Source: an uncultured Bacilli bacterium
Lineage (GTDB): Bacteria; Bacillota_I; Bacilli_A; RF39; UBA660
DNA: 64,000 bases
Assembly (NCBI GenBank): GCA_949451605.1
Contig: CASTSB010000001.1
Span: forward strand, 147,685-211,684
Direction: 5' to 3'
Shown here piece by piece: positions 44,604 through 52,903 of the stretch. The position numbers were made by a program, and so were the translations under genes. Under the pieces are notes generated by a model, which had not been told where the DNA came from, did no database searches, and worked only from the letters and a program-made list of their open reading frames with translations. Numbering within the stretch: position 1 is the first letter of the stretch; the number at the start of each line of letters is the position of its first letter.

Positions 44604-44683
44604 ATCTAATTCACCCTTTAGAAGATAAATATTTCTAACTTCTAGAAATCATTATACATTATCAATATAATTAAATAAAGAAA

Positions 44684-44710
44684 AACAAACCCAAATTTTG
44701 GATTTGTTTT
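44684..44710 (-). terminator. Terminator after thioredoxin-like gene
   Basis: On the minus strand AAACAAATCC pairs with GGGTTTGTTT around CAAAATTT-type loop bases, with a G-U pair, then TTTTTCTTT. Confidence 0.65.
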
Positions 44711-45422
44711 AGCAAGCTTTCGAAGTACAAACTGAAGCCTCTTTGTTAAGACATTCTAAAGTACATTTAATTTTATTATACATATCTTTTTCAATTTCAG
44801 TAGTTAGTTTTGAATATCCATCTTCTTGTTTATCGCTTATTCCTGAAGTCATTTCCTTTGCTACTCCATTTATTACTACAACAATATTAGGAGCATAAAT
44901 TCTTTTTTCTTTTGTGTCTATTTTGTCACCCTTATCATTAGTAAGATAATAAGAATCTAAAACTTTGTCTAATTTTTTTAATAAGTTTTGATAGCCTTTG
45001 CTTCCTTTTTCTTTAGTAATTACTTTGTTTTCTTTATCTAATTCTAAAGTATCTCTTATTTCTTTTACATCTACATAATAAAGTTTTTCTATATTTTGAT
45101 CGTTGGCAACTTCTAAAAGAGTTGGTAAAACGCTTCTACACCAAGGACAATCAGGAAATCCGAAATAAACAGCAAAAGTTTCCTTATCTTCAATCATTTT
45201 AACTAACTCATCTGCTGTTTTATATATAATTGGGTTAGCTTTAGGTATGGTAATGCTTCTTATTTTTTGGCCATTCTTTTTACTTTTTGTTCCATTTAAA
45301 GATTCATATTCTTTTTTAAATTTGGCTGCATCTGTTGAATTACTTTTAATGTAAATAATTCCTATAATAAATGCAACAATTATTATTAAAATAATACTTA
45401 AAACTGCTATTTTCTTTTTCAT
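44709..45422 (-). CDS. Membrane-anchored thioredoxin-fold protein (CPWC)
   Basis: A 237-residue protein. Residues 5-26 form an N-terminal membrane anchor, and residues about 70-200 are a thioredoxin-like domain with FAVYFGFPDCPWCRSVLP, where CPWC is the redox pair. APNIVVVINGV supplies the cis-Pro strand. The C-terminal tail has four more cysteines (CTLECLNKEASVCTSKAC). The outward-facing topology suggests disulfide exchange at the cell surface, similar to bacteriocin-accessory type thioredoxins. Substrate is unknown. It follows mnmA by 12 bases. Confidence 0.78.
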   Translation of the reverse strand: MKKKIAVLSIILIIIVAFIIGIIYIKSNSTDAAKFKKEYESLNGTKSKKNGQKIRSITIPKANPIIYKTADELVKMIEDKETFAVYFGFPDCPWCRSVLPTLLEVANDQNIEKLYYVDVKEIRDTLELDKENKVITKEKGSKGYQNLLKKLDKVLDSYYLTNDKGDKIDTKEKRIYAPNIVVVINGVAKEMTSGISDKQEDGYSKLTTEIEKDMYNKIKCTLECLNKEASVCTSKAC

Positions 45423-45434
45423 TTTATACTCCTT

Positions 45435-46538
45435 TTATAAATACCATAATTTTTTGTTATTTTTTCTTACTTCTTTGATAATTCCTCCACCTAGGCATTC
45501 TTCGTCTTTATATAAAACGCAAGCTTGTCCTGGTGTTACTGATTTTACTCCTTGAGGGTATTTAACTAGTATTTCCTCATCGTTTATCCATTCTAACTCT
45601 ACTGGAATATCATCCTGTCTATATCTGAACTTTGCGGTTACATTAGTTAGTTTTTCATCCTTTAAATAATTAATAGTATCAATAATGCAAGAATCGCTTA
45701 TTAAATAATCATTGTATTCTCCAAGGCAAATATAAAGAACATTTTTACTTAAATCTTTTCCTACAACAAACATTCTTTCTTCTGTACCACCAATATTTAA
45801 ACCTTTACGTTGACCGATTGTATAATTCATTAAACCAATATGTTTTCCTATTACTTCATTTGTTTCAATATTTACAACATCACCAGGTTGATTTGGCAAA
45901 TAATTTTTTAAAAAGTTAGTAAAGTTTCTTTCACCTATAAAACAAATTCCAGTTGAATCTTTTTTTCTTGCGGTAATTAATCCATTTTGTTCTGCGATTT
46001 CTCTTACTTTTGGTTTTTCTAAATCTCCTAAAGGAAATAAAACGTTTTTAAGTTGGGCTTTACTTACTTGTGATAAAAAATAAGTTTGATCTTTATTTTG
46101 ATCTTTAGCACGCATTAACTTTCCATCTTCAATTTTTGCATAATGCCCAGTTGCGATATAGTCTGCGCCTAGTTTTTCTGCTTCACGTGCAAACATATCA
46201 AATTTAATATATTTATTACACATAATATCTGGATTAGGAGTTCTTCCTTTTTTTAACTCATCTAGGAAATAAGTAAAAACATAATCCCAATATTCTTTTA
46301 CAAAATCTTTTCTATATAGAGGAATGTTTAGCTTTTCACAAACAGCTTTAGCATCATTGTAGTCTTCTTCTTGAGGACAAATTCCAGATTCTGTTGTTGG
46401 ACCGTTAAATTCTCCATCAGCAAGCGAATCCCAATTTCTCATGAAAAGACCAATTACTTCATATCCTGCCTCTTTTAAAAGTAAGGCAGAAACGCTACTG
46501 TCTACTCCTCCACTCATTCCTATTACTACTTTCTTCAT
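45435..46538 (-). CDS. mnmA: tRNA-specific 2-thiouridylase MnmA
   Basis: A 367-residue enzyme that thiolates U34 of tRNA Lys, Glu and Gln. The PP-loop is GMSGGVDSSVSALLL (residues 8-22), NPDIMCNKYIKF has the first catalytic Cys (near residue 110), and DSTGICFIGERNF the second (near 207). TIGQRKGL and the C-terminal beta domain with TPGQACVLY complete the family. Sulfur donors (IscS-type) are not in the window. The ATG at 46538 follows AGGAG. Confidence 0.95.
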   Translation of the reverse strand: MKKVVIGMSGGVDSSVSALLLKEAGYEVIGLFMRNWDSLADGEFNGPTTESGICPQEEDYNDAKAVCEKLNIPLYRKDFVKEYWDYVFTYFLDELKKGRTPNPDIMCNKYIKFDMFAREAEKLGADYIATGHYAKIEDGKLMRAKDQNKDQTYFLSQVSKAQLKNVLFPLGDLEKPKVREIAEQNGLITARKKDSTGICFIGERNFTNFLKNYLPNQPGDVVNIETNEVIGKHIGLMNYTIGQRKGLNIGGTEERMFVVGKDLSKNVLYICLGEYNDYLISDSCIIDTINYLKDEKLTNVTAKFRYRQDDIPVELEWINDEEILVKYPQGVKSVTPGQACVLYKDEECLGGGIIKEVRKNNKKLWYL

Positions 46539-46603
46539 AATTCACTCCTAGTTACTTTTACAATTCTTTTTTATTATATATCTTATAGTTTTTTTTGTAA
46601 AGA

Positions 46604-46628
46604 AAGAACCCCATAGTTCGGGGTTCTT
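46604..46628 (-). terminator. Terminator after gene at 46627-47517
   Basis: A 9-bp GC-rich stem (AAGAACCCC/GGGGTTCTT, 7-base loop) followed on the minus strand by TCTTTAC and T-rich sequence. Confidence 0.8.
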
Positions 46629-47517
46629 ATTTTCTCTTTTTAAATATTTTTTTAGAACTTTCTTCTTTTTTCTCTTTTAATTCTAAATATCTTCCGTAAT
46701 CAATTCTTTCAAAGAATAACATTTTTGGTATTAGCTTATCATCTAGTCTAAAATTATCAGCAATATAATATTCTTCTTTATTAATTAAATCTTTATTAAA
46801 TTTAAATTCTCCATTTTCGTACTTGTAATCTTTATTTAAAAATATTAATTCATATGAATGAAGAACTTTGTTACCTCTTCTATAATATTCTTTTATTTCT
46901 TTAGTATTTTCTCTATCTAATGTATCTGGTATTGTATAAGTCATAGTATCTTTATTATAAATGTTATTTGAGTGATTAGTAACTTCTTTTCTTGATTTTT
47001 CTACATTATCATAATCAAATACTGAAGTACGTTCTTTAGAAGTATTATTATTTGCTATTTCATTTCTATCCATATATATAATTTTTTTTCTTATAATTTC
47101 TTGGTTATATATTTGATAAGTGTCTTTATCTTTTGTATATACATCTTTTGTTGATACATCTTGAGTATTTGTGACTATACCTACGCTTTCATCATTAATT
47201 TGTATTTCTGCACAATAATTATATTTTCCCGATATTTTTCCTTTTATTCCATTAGAAGTTAAAACATAGGTTCCATACTTCTTTAAAATATCTAATATCT
47301 TTATAGATTTCTCTAAAAAGCTTGGATTTACTACTTTACAAATTAATTCGCTTTCTAGTGATGAAAAACTCTTCTTATCAAAAACACTTATTTTATTTTG
47401 TAATTCATAACAAAGTGACGAATATAAATATTCATTCATACCTACTTTTTTAGCTTCTATTTTAAAATTATTTCGATATGGCTTATTATTAAAATTAATA
47501 TTTATTCTTTCTCCCAT
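46627..47517 (-). CDS. Hypothetical protein
   Basis: A 296-residue soluble protein I do not recognise. It has no signal or membrane segment. The first 120 residues are mixed alpha/beta (KVGMNEYLYSSLCYELQNKI); residues about 130-230 are Asn/Thr/Asp/Lys-rich, of low complexity and probably disordered; and the C-terminus ends in a Lys-rich tail. The start at 47517 follows GAGGTG; a longer reading to 47589 has no ribosome site and overlaps the next gene. Confidence 0.6.
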   Translation of the reverse strand: MGERININFNNKPYRNNFKIEAKKVGMNEYLYSSLCYELQNKISVFDKKSFSSLESELICKVVNPSFLEKSIKILDILKKYGTYVLTSNGIKGKISGKYNYCAEIQINDESVGIVTNTQDVSTKDVYTKDKDTYQIYNQEIIRKKIIYMDRNEIANNNTSKERTSVFDYDNVEKSRKEVTNHSNNIYNKDTMTYTIPDTLDRENTKEIKEYYRRGNKVLHSYELIFLNKDYKYENGEFKFNKDLINKEEYYIADNFRLDDKLIPKMLFFERIDYGRYLELKEKKEESSKKIFKKRK

Positions 47518-47575
47518 ATGGTTCACCTCAAAACTTGCTATATTATAGCACAAATTTTGAAAATTATCAAATATT

Positions 47576-48007
47576 TTATTTAATATCATTTAAAATATGA
47601 AGAGCTTTTTCACGATATGTTACTTTTCCATCATTATTTAAATCCTGCATAATATCATATTCTGTCTGATCTTTAGTCATGAATACAGAATCACCTTTTG
47701 CTAAATCACTTAGACAAGCTGCTAACTTTTCAAGATTTTGTGAAGTTTTATTTTTTTCTTTTATAATTTTGTATTCTTCATCTGTTAGTTTAACTTTATT
47801 TTCAACATCCATTTTATTACAACTACTATCTTTACAAGAATTATATTCTCTTACACTCATTGTTTTAGTAAGTTTATTTATTTTTATATGATAAGTAATT
47901 GGTGGAATGTGTGTAGTTGTATAACTTATTCTTATGCAACTAAAATAAATACCTAATCCTATTATTAAAATTGCTGAAATTAATATTAAAATAATTTTTT
48001 TTATCAT
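47576..48007 (-). CDS. Membrane-anchored protein with EF-hand-like end
   Basis: A 143-residue protein with an N-terminal membrane segment (residues 4-22). The extracellular part has a cysteine pair (SCKDSSCNK). It ends in DLNNDGKVTYREKALHIL, which matches the calcium-binding loop DxNxDGxVxxxE of EF-hand and dockerin modules. Only one loop is present, whereas dockerins have two. No named family. The ATG at 48007 follows AGGTG. It may form a unit with the gene downstream. Confidence 0.6.
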   Translation of the reverse strand: MIKKIILILISAILIIGLGIYFSCIRISYTTTHIPPITYHIKINKLTKTMSVREYNSCKDSSCNKMDVENKVKLTDEEYKIIKEKNKTSQNLEKLAACLSDLAKGDSVFMTKDQTEYDIMQDLNNDGKVTYREKALHILNDIK

Positions 48008-48089
48008 TTTATCACCTACTATATTAGTATAACACTTTTTCTAAATATGTAACCATTTATTTTCTTATAAATTAGTTAATTATACAAAA

Positions 48090-48114
48090 TAAAAGTGACC
48101 TTTTGGGGGTCGCT
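48090..48114 (-). terminator. Terminator of the 48119-49724 operon
   Basis: On the minus strand AGCGACC pairs with GGTCACT (one mismatch) around CCCAAAA, then TTTATTTTG follows. Confidence 0.65.
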
Positions 48115-48118
48115 ATTT

Positions 48119-48460
48119 TTAAATAAAATCATCCATTTCGCCATTTTCAAATAGAAATGCGTCTTCACTCTTTTCAACATCTCTTACAGGAAGAAATATT
48201 GATAATTTAGTTGCCTTATGATTACAATATGGACACTTATAAACATAGATACCACAGGCATATGTTCCTATTGGAATTTCTTTTTTTGTGTATACTTTAA
48301 TTAAGTTCTTCTTGTAATATTCAGGATTTGAATGTGATACATAGTGGCCTACCATCATTGGTAGCATATATAGCTCTTTTTTGTAAATATCCATTTGTTC
48401 ATAACATTTGCTACACCAATCATCATGAAAAATGGAACGAGCTTTTCTTAGAAATTTCAT
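48119..48460 (-). CDS. Small protein with two CxxC zinc-ribbon pairs
   Basis: A 113-residue protein. DDWCSKCYEQM (about residues 13-23) and VYKCPYCNHKA (about 73-83) are two CxxC knuckles that would bind one zinc ion. The middle is rich in Tyr, Met and His. No membrane segment. Not a named family. The start overlaps the stop of the previous gene (TAATG-like), so it is co-translated as the third gene of a small operon. Confidence 0.6.
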   Translation of the reverse strand: MKFLRKARSIFHDDWCSKCYEQMDIYKKELYMLPMMVGHYVSHSNPEYYKKNLIKVYTKKEIPIGTYACGIYVYKCPYCNHKATKLSIFLPVRDVEKSEDAFLFENGEMDDFI

Positions 48461-49044
48461 TATTTAGCCTTAGCCTTTGCTTCTTCGATTGCTTTTACCA
48501 TTAAATCAGCTTTTGAAATACCAGTTAAAATATAATCACTATCCATTCTAAAACGTTGATTAGATGTGAATGTATAAACTCTTATCTTAATATTATCTAC
48601 TTTAAATAGGAAACTTACTTGGCTACTACCTTCCATAAAGCCAACTCCCATTTTACCATCATCAACCCAAGCTTTTTCTACTCTTGATGCATCAACTATA
48701 AAACTTTCAAAAGGATTCCAGAAAAATAGTAAACCAATTTTACCTTCTTCATTATTAATAATAACTGTTTTACCTTTAGTATAAAAAGTATGATTTCTTG
48801 CGAATTTTTTATCATCTAGCTCGCGTTCAAATGCTTTTCTTTTTTGTTTATAAAAAATACTTCCTCCAAAAAACCACCAAATAAAACTAAGTGCTGGTGG
48901 CACCATAAGTAAAATTACAGCCCCTGTTCCTTTAGGAAAGAACAAATAGCTAATATAAAAACATATTGCACAAATAACCATAGGTAAAAATATATAACCT
49001 AATAAATATAATAAATTTACTTTTTTAATCTTTTTATTTTCCAT
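48460..49044 (-). CDS. Two-TM protein with PH-like C-terminus, hypothetical
   Basis: A 194-residue protein with membrane segments at about residues 12-33 and 40-62. A soluble beta-rich domain follows (RNHTFYTKGKTVIINNEEGK, then ESFIVDASRVEKAW). The layout resembles small PH/YcxB-like membrane proteins, but the match is loose. It is followed by a zinc-ribbon protein and preceded 14 bases upstream by another membrane protein, forming a three-gene operon whose parts probably act together. Confidence 0.55.
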   Translation of the reverse strand: MENKKIKKVNLLYLLGYIFLPMVICAICFYISYLFFPKGTGAVILLMVPPALSFIWWFFGGSIFYKQKRKAFERELDDKKFARNHTFYTKGKTVIINNEEGKIGLLFFWNPFESFIVDASRVEKAWVDDGKMGVGFMEGSSQVSFLFKVDNIKIRVYTFTSNQRFRMDSDYILTGISKADLMVKAIEEAKAKAK

Positions 49045-49058
49045 TTTTTACTCCTTAT

Positions 49059-49724
49059 TTAATCCCATTCGTTTGTTTTTTTATTTTTAGGTGCAAAGAA
49101 ATATGGGAATATTCCTAACTTTGAACCTATAGCATGAAAGATTGGAAAGGTTATTAGAACGATTATAATTTGCATAATAATTATTGGTGTTTCAATAAAC
49201 GATTCCTTACTTTGTATTTCTGCTGCTCCCACCATGTCTATATAAAAGTCTTTTCGATCTAACGGCTCTTTAAATTCAATCTGATCAAGAAATGTTTTAT
49301 CTTTAGTAAGATCTTCTTTTATAATTTTACCCACTGGCATAGTTGAAGTACCAGAATATATTGAATCTCCATTACTAACAACAGATTCTTGATTAATTCT
49401 TGCGGCTACTTTTTCTTTAGATGGAAGTGTTATAGCGTAAAGATAATATCCATTATGAAATCCGGCTCCCTTATTTCTATATTCTATACCTGGAGATTCA
49501 ATAGTAAAATATTCATTCGATAATAAATCTTCAATATTTTGTGCTCTTATTAGATCATCTCCAGCAACTCCACCTACTTGACCTTTTTCTACTTTGTGTT
49601 CTTCTTTATGTTCTTTATATTTATCTTCTAGTAAGCCAGTAGCAACTTTTTCTGCTCCCATGCATAGTAAAACACTAAGCAATAGACATAACCAAATATC
49701 AAATCTTAAATTATGATACCTAAT
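49059..49724 (-). CDS. Membrane protein of a three-gene operon, apparent AUU start
   Basis: A 221-residue protein, unrecognised. From an ATT at 49724 it begins with RYHNLRFDIWLCLLLSVLLC, a basic N-terminus and a signal/anchor helix; a second membrane helix lies near residues 180-200. Between them is an extracytoplasmic domain of about 150 residues. AAGGAGG stands exactly 7 bases before this ATT. No in-frame ATG, GTG or TTG lies between it and a TTG at 49682, which would delete most of the helix and has no ribosome site. The promoter at 49756-49784 also places the transcript start just upstream. Confidence 0.65.
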   Translation of the reverse strand: MRYHNLRFDIWLCLLLSVLLCMGAEKVATGLLEDKYKEHKEEHKVEKGQVGGVAGDDLIRAQNIEDLLSNEYFTIESPGIEYRNKGAGFHNGYYLYAITLPSKEKVAARINQESVVSNGDSIYSGTSTMPVGKIIKEDLTKDKTFLDQIEFKEPLDRKDFYIDMVGAAEIQSKESFIETPIIIMQIIIVLITFPIFHAIGSKLGIFPYFFAPKNKKTNEWD

Positions 49725-49755
49725 ATTATCGCCTCCTTCCTTATTTCACTTTTTT

Positions 49756-49784
49756 ATCTTATCACTCTCACTTTTATTTTTCAA
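49756..49784 (-). promoter_or_regulatory. Promoter of the 49724-48119 operon
   Basis: Minus strand: -35 TTGAAA (49779-49784), 17-base spacer, -10 TAAGAT (49756-49761). The transcript would start near 49749, about 25 bases before the ATT start. Confidence 0.55.
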
Positions 49785-49815
49785 TTTATAAAAATGTTTT
49801 TTTATTTTTAATATA

Positions 49816-50466
49816 TCAGAGTGTATACAATAAGATTGATAAAAATTGTAAAATACTTCCTAATAATACAAAAAAGTGGAAAATGGAATGGAAATACTTC
49901 TTTTTACTACCAAGCATATATAAAACAGCACCTATTGTATAAGCAATACCACCAGATACTAACAAGTATAGGCCATTTCTTTCTATGCTGTTATTTAAAG
50001 CATTAAAAGAAAAGATAATCATCCAGCCCATTACTAAGTACATAATTAATGATGGGATTTTAAATTTTTCAAGATTAATTGCATTTAACAACACTCCGAT
50101 TATTGCAGCTAGCCAAATAACTGTAAATAGTATCCAGCCTGTTTGTCCTCCGATTAAACTTATACAATAAGGCGTATAGCAACCAGCTATAAATACATAA
50201 ATATCACAGTGATCTAAAACTCTAAAAACTTTTTTTGCTTTTAATTTAGGACTTAGGGCATGATATATACAACTGATTGTATACATTATAATCATTGAAA
50301 TTCCATATATACAAGATGCTACTACTCCTAGTGTATTATTATGAATAGATGAATAAATTATAGTAAGGACTAATGCGACTATTCCAAGAATTGCTCCTAC
50401 ACCATGTGAGATAGAATTAATTAGTTCTTCTCCTAAAGAATATGTTGGTATTTCTATTTTTTTCAT
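49816..50466 (-). CDS. Hemolysin III (YqfA/HlyIII) family membrane protein
   Basis: A 216-residue protein with seven membrane segments. NSISHGVGAILG, SCIYHAL and LDHCDIYVFIAGCYTP contain the conserved His/Asp/Ser residues shared by HlyIII and PAQR receptors, which form a metal site; KKYFHSIFHFFVLLGS supplies the last His pair. Physiological role is unsettled: the hemolysin label is historical and PAQR-like hydrolase activity is possible. Single gene with AAAGGA ribosome site. Confidence 0.9.
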   Translation of the reverse strand: MKKIEIPTYSLGEELINSISHGVGAILGIVALVLTIIYSSIHNNTLGVVASCIYGISMIIMYTISCIYHALSPKLKAKKVFRVLDHCDIYVFIAGCYTPYCISLIGGQTGWILFTVIWLAAIIGVLLNAINLEKFKIPSLIMYLVMGWMIIFSFNALNNSIERNGLYLLVSGGIAYTIGAVLYMLGSKKKYFHSIFHFFVLLGSILQFLSILLYTL

Positions 50467-50486
50467 TATTTTAGTTCCTTTCTTTT

Positions 50487-51521
50487 TTATGATAATTTTA
50501 CTTTGTATTCGTATTCTATTTGATTAGCGTCATTTATTATAAATTGTTGAATAGTACCTACTAAAAGTACTAATGCCACCTTTGATGTTTCCATATAATC
50601 TTTAAAAAGAAACTCTTCAAATTCCTTAGTTGCATCATCTACATAATATTTGCTTGGAAATTTTAAAGATCCATGCATTAGTTTAGATCTAACCTCATAC
50701 ATTTTTGAAATCTTTTTTCGTAGTCCAGGGATTGTTCCAAATAAAATATCTATTTTTCTTCTAATTTGTTCTGTTATATCAATAGATCTATCGGTTGAGT
50801 ATATAGCTTCTATTCCTATCATTGAGTAGAAAATATCATCATATCCGTTTGAAGATATAATATATGTCATAGCATTTAATGCCCTGTCAATTGGTAACTC
50901 TCCCATTCCTTCGAATAAATTGGTTTTAGTTGAAAGCCACTTCCAACATTTATCTATAGATAAAATTGAAACGATAGGAATATTTAACTCTTCTTGATAT
51001 TCTAAAACATCTGATGATAATTGACCATATAAATTTATGTTTTCTGATTCTTCGTAGGTATCTTCAAATATTATTTCTAATTCTCTAACCTCAAATAAAC
51101 AGGGGTATGCTAAATTTATACATAATAGAAAGTCCATTATTCTTTTCTTAAGTGAAACAAAAAAGTCCTTTTTAAAATAGCTTTCTATTTCAGGAATAGA
51201 CTCCAGTTTATTTATTTCCGCTTCTTTTTTATATTCTTTGACTTTGTTTTCCAAATGTTTTTTCAAGTCTGCTTCTGCTTCTATAATTAAAGCACCTCTT
51301 AAAATTCGCTCATTTTTTAAGTATTCATTATTAGAAGTTCTATAGTCATTAAATTTAATATTTAAATCAACATTTAATCCATTTATATTCCAAGATTCAT
51401 TAAAGTTTTCTAATTCTTTCATTAATTCCAAAAAAAGTTCATCTTTTCTTTTCTTCTTTTTCTTATTAAATGTTCCTCTAGTAGGAGAAAGCATTAATAG
51501 TCTTATCTCTATTACTTCCAT
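50487..51521 (-). CDS. Apea/HEPN-like protein
   Basis: A 344-residue soluble protein. In the C-terminal third, SKMYEVRSKLMHGSLKF contains the R-x4-H core of HEPN domains (RSKLMH), placed after a helical stretch as in Apea-like HEPN proteins. HEPN proteins are often RNases in toxin-antitoxin and defence systems, though many are of unknown role. The N-terminal 130 residues are highly charged, and the middle includes a DRALNAMTYIISS helix. No antitoxin-like partner is adjacent; the neighbours are a hemolysin III gene and a phosphodiesterase gene. Confidence 0.55.
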   Translation of the reverse strand: MEVIEIRLLMLSPTRGTFNKKKKKRKDELFLELMKELENFNESWNINGLNVDLNIKFNDYRTSNNEYLKNERILRGALIIEAEADLKKHLENKVKEYKKEAEINKLESIPEIESYFKKDFFVSLKKRIMDFLLCINLAYPCLFEVRELEIIFEDTYEESENINLYGQLSSDVLEYQEELNIPIVSILSIDKCWKWLSTKTNLFEGMGELPIDRALNAMTYIISSNGYDDIFYSMIGIEAIYSTDRSIDITEQIRRKIDILFGTIPGLRKKISKMYEVRSKLMHGSLKFPSKYYVDDATKEFEEFLFKDYMETSKVALVLLVGTIQQFIINDANQIEYEYKVKLS

Positions 51522-51533
51522 AGTGCTTGCCTT

Positions 51534-52466
51534 TCATGTTCTTAATTTTTTTATATATAATGGATTATCTGTTGTATAAGTTATATTCATCCAATTGCAG
51601 TCGAAGAATTCTTTAGAAATTAACTTAGAAAAAGTCGTTATTTCTTTTTCGTTATTTAGAACGTAAACTCCTACAGTTTTGTATTTACCAATTGCATAAC
51701 TAAGAGTTTTGTCACTAATAACGTTACTTAGTTTCATTAAAATATTATCAAAAAATACTTGTTTGTTTACTTTAAAATTATTTTTCTTGTTTAATTTTCT
51801 CATATCAGCAGTTTTAATTCTTAGAGATATGGAATCAATACTTTTGCTTATTTTGGATATTAATATTGGTAAGTTATAATCACATAATAGATCGGTTTTT
51901 GTTACTTGAAAATTATTTTTTATTTGAATTTCTTTTAAATATATTAAATTTGTTGGGTAATAAGATAAATGTACTAAATTATTAGCTATGCTCTTATAAT
52001 TATTTAAAATAGATGCAAGAACTTCTAAATTCTTTTTATTTAGAAAAAACATTTCTTTTGTTTCTATTTTTATGATTTTCTCTTTTAAAAGATATTTCTT
52101 ATTTTGAAAATAATCTAATAATTCGTCAAGACTTAATATTTTAAATGTGAAATCATCTTTTATATTATTACTTTTCCTAAATGTAAAAGAAAGTTTTTTC
52201 AAGTCTTCTAAAGTATAACTTTTTACTTTACCTTTTTCATTAGAAATATCATCTATATATTTATCATGGATAACTACTGGAATATGATCTTTTGTAAAAC
52301 AGATATCTAATTCAAAACCACTACATGAATCTAATAATTCTTTATTATTAAAGATTGCTTCAATCGATGCCGAAGAATTTTCTGGATATTCTGTCATTTT
52401 ATATCCTAACCTATGGGCTATTAACTTAGAATTGTTTAATTTATTTATAATCTCATTCTTATTCAT
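51534..52466 (-). CDS. Glycerophosphodiester phosphodiesterase family protein
   Basis: A 310-residue enzyme with a TIM-barrel GDPD domain. LIAHRLGYKMTEYPENSSAS (about residues 15-34) holds the first catalytic His and metal-binding Glu, and FELDICFTKDHIPVVIHD the next Glu, Asp and His. It cleaves glycerophosphodiesters to glycerol-3-phosphate and an alcohol. There is no signal peptide, so the enzyme is probably cytosolic. The C-terminal half diverges from typical GDPD sequences. It lies 12 bases before the HEPN-like gene. Confidence 0.82.
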   Translation of the reverse strand: MNKNEIINKLNNSKLIAHRLGYKMTEYPENSSASIEAIFNNKELLDSCSGFELDICFTKDHIPVVIHDKYIDDISNEKGKVKSYTLEDLKKLSFTFRKSNNIKDDFTFKILSLDELLDYFQNKKYLLKEKIIKIETKEMFFLNKKNLEVLASILNNYKSIANNLVHLSYYPTNLIYLKEIQIKNNFQVTKTDLLCDYNLPILISKISKSIDSISLRIKTADMRKLNKKNNFKVNKQVFFDNILMKLSNVISDKTLSYAIGKYKTVGVYVLNNEKEITTFSKLISKEFFDCNWMNITYTTDNPLYIKKLRT

Positions 52467-52506
52467 TTTAACCTCTTTATTCTATTATTATGATATTTTA
52501 AATGTT

Positions 52507-52899
52507 TTAAGAATTGATTTTAAAAATACTTTTTTTATAAACCTTACTATTATTTTTTATATTTTCTAAAGACTTCAATTTTTCCTTTTCTAATTGCATC
52601 CAAAAATTAATAATTAAATCATTATCATTCAATACTGATAAGACATTTAATGGGATAAAATTTGTGTTTATACCGCAATTTTTTGATATCGTAATAGCAT
52701 CACCCATTATATTAAAGTTTTCTTTATCTAATCCATTACTTGTAATAATAACATCAGAGTCACGACTATTAAATTCTTTTTGTAAATAACTGGTATACTC
52801 ACTAAGCTCTGAAGTTGTAATTGAACTTTCATGAAATAGTTTATCTTTTGAATTTATAAGTGAAAGTGCTATAAAATCTTCTTTTAAAAATGTTGCCAT
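52507..52899 (-). CDS. Hypothetical protein
   Basis: A 130-residue soluble protein that I do not recognise. It lacks signal and membrane segments. The middle, SRDSDVIITSNGLDKENFNI, looks like an alpha/beta core, and the C-terminus is a charged helix. The ATG at 52899 follows GGAGGTGATGAT. It lies 4 bases after the VanZ-like gene, so it is translated from the same message. Confidence 0.5.
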   Translation of the reverse strand: MATFLKEDFIALSLINSKDKLFHESSITTSELSEYTSYLQKEFNSRDSDVIITSNGLDKENFNIMGDAITISKNCGINTNFIPLNVLSVLNDNDLIINFWMQLEKEKLKSLENIKNNSKVYKKSIFKINS

Positions 52900-52903
52900 A
52901 TCA

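Noticed and set aside
42768..44700. yybP-ykoY manganese riboswitch before mntP
   Set aside because: mntP follows folD by 18 bases and no such structure lies before the first gene of the unit.
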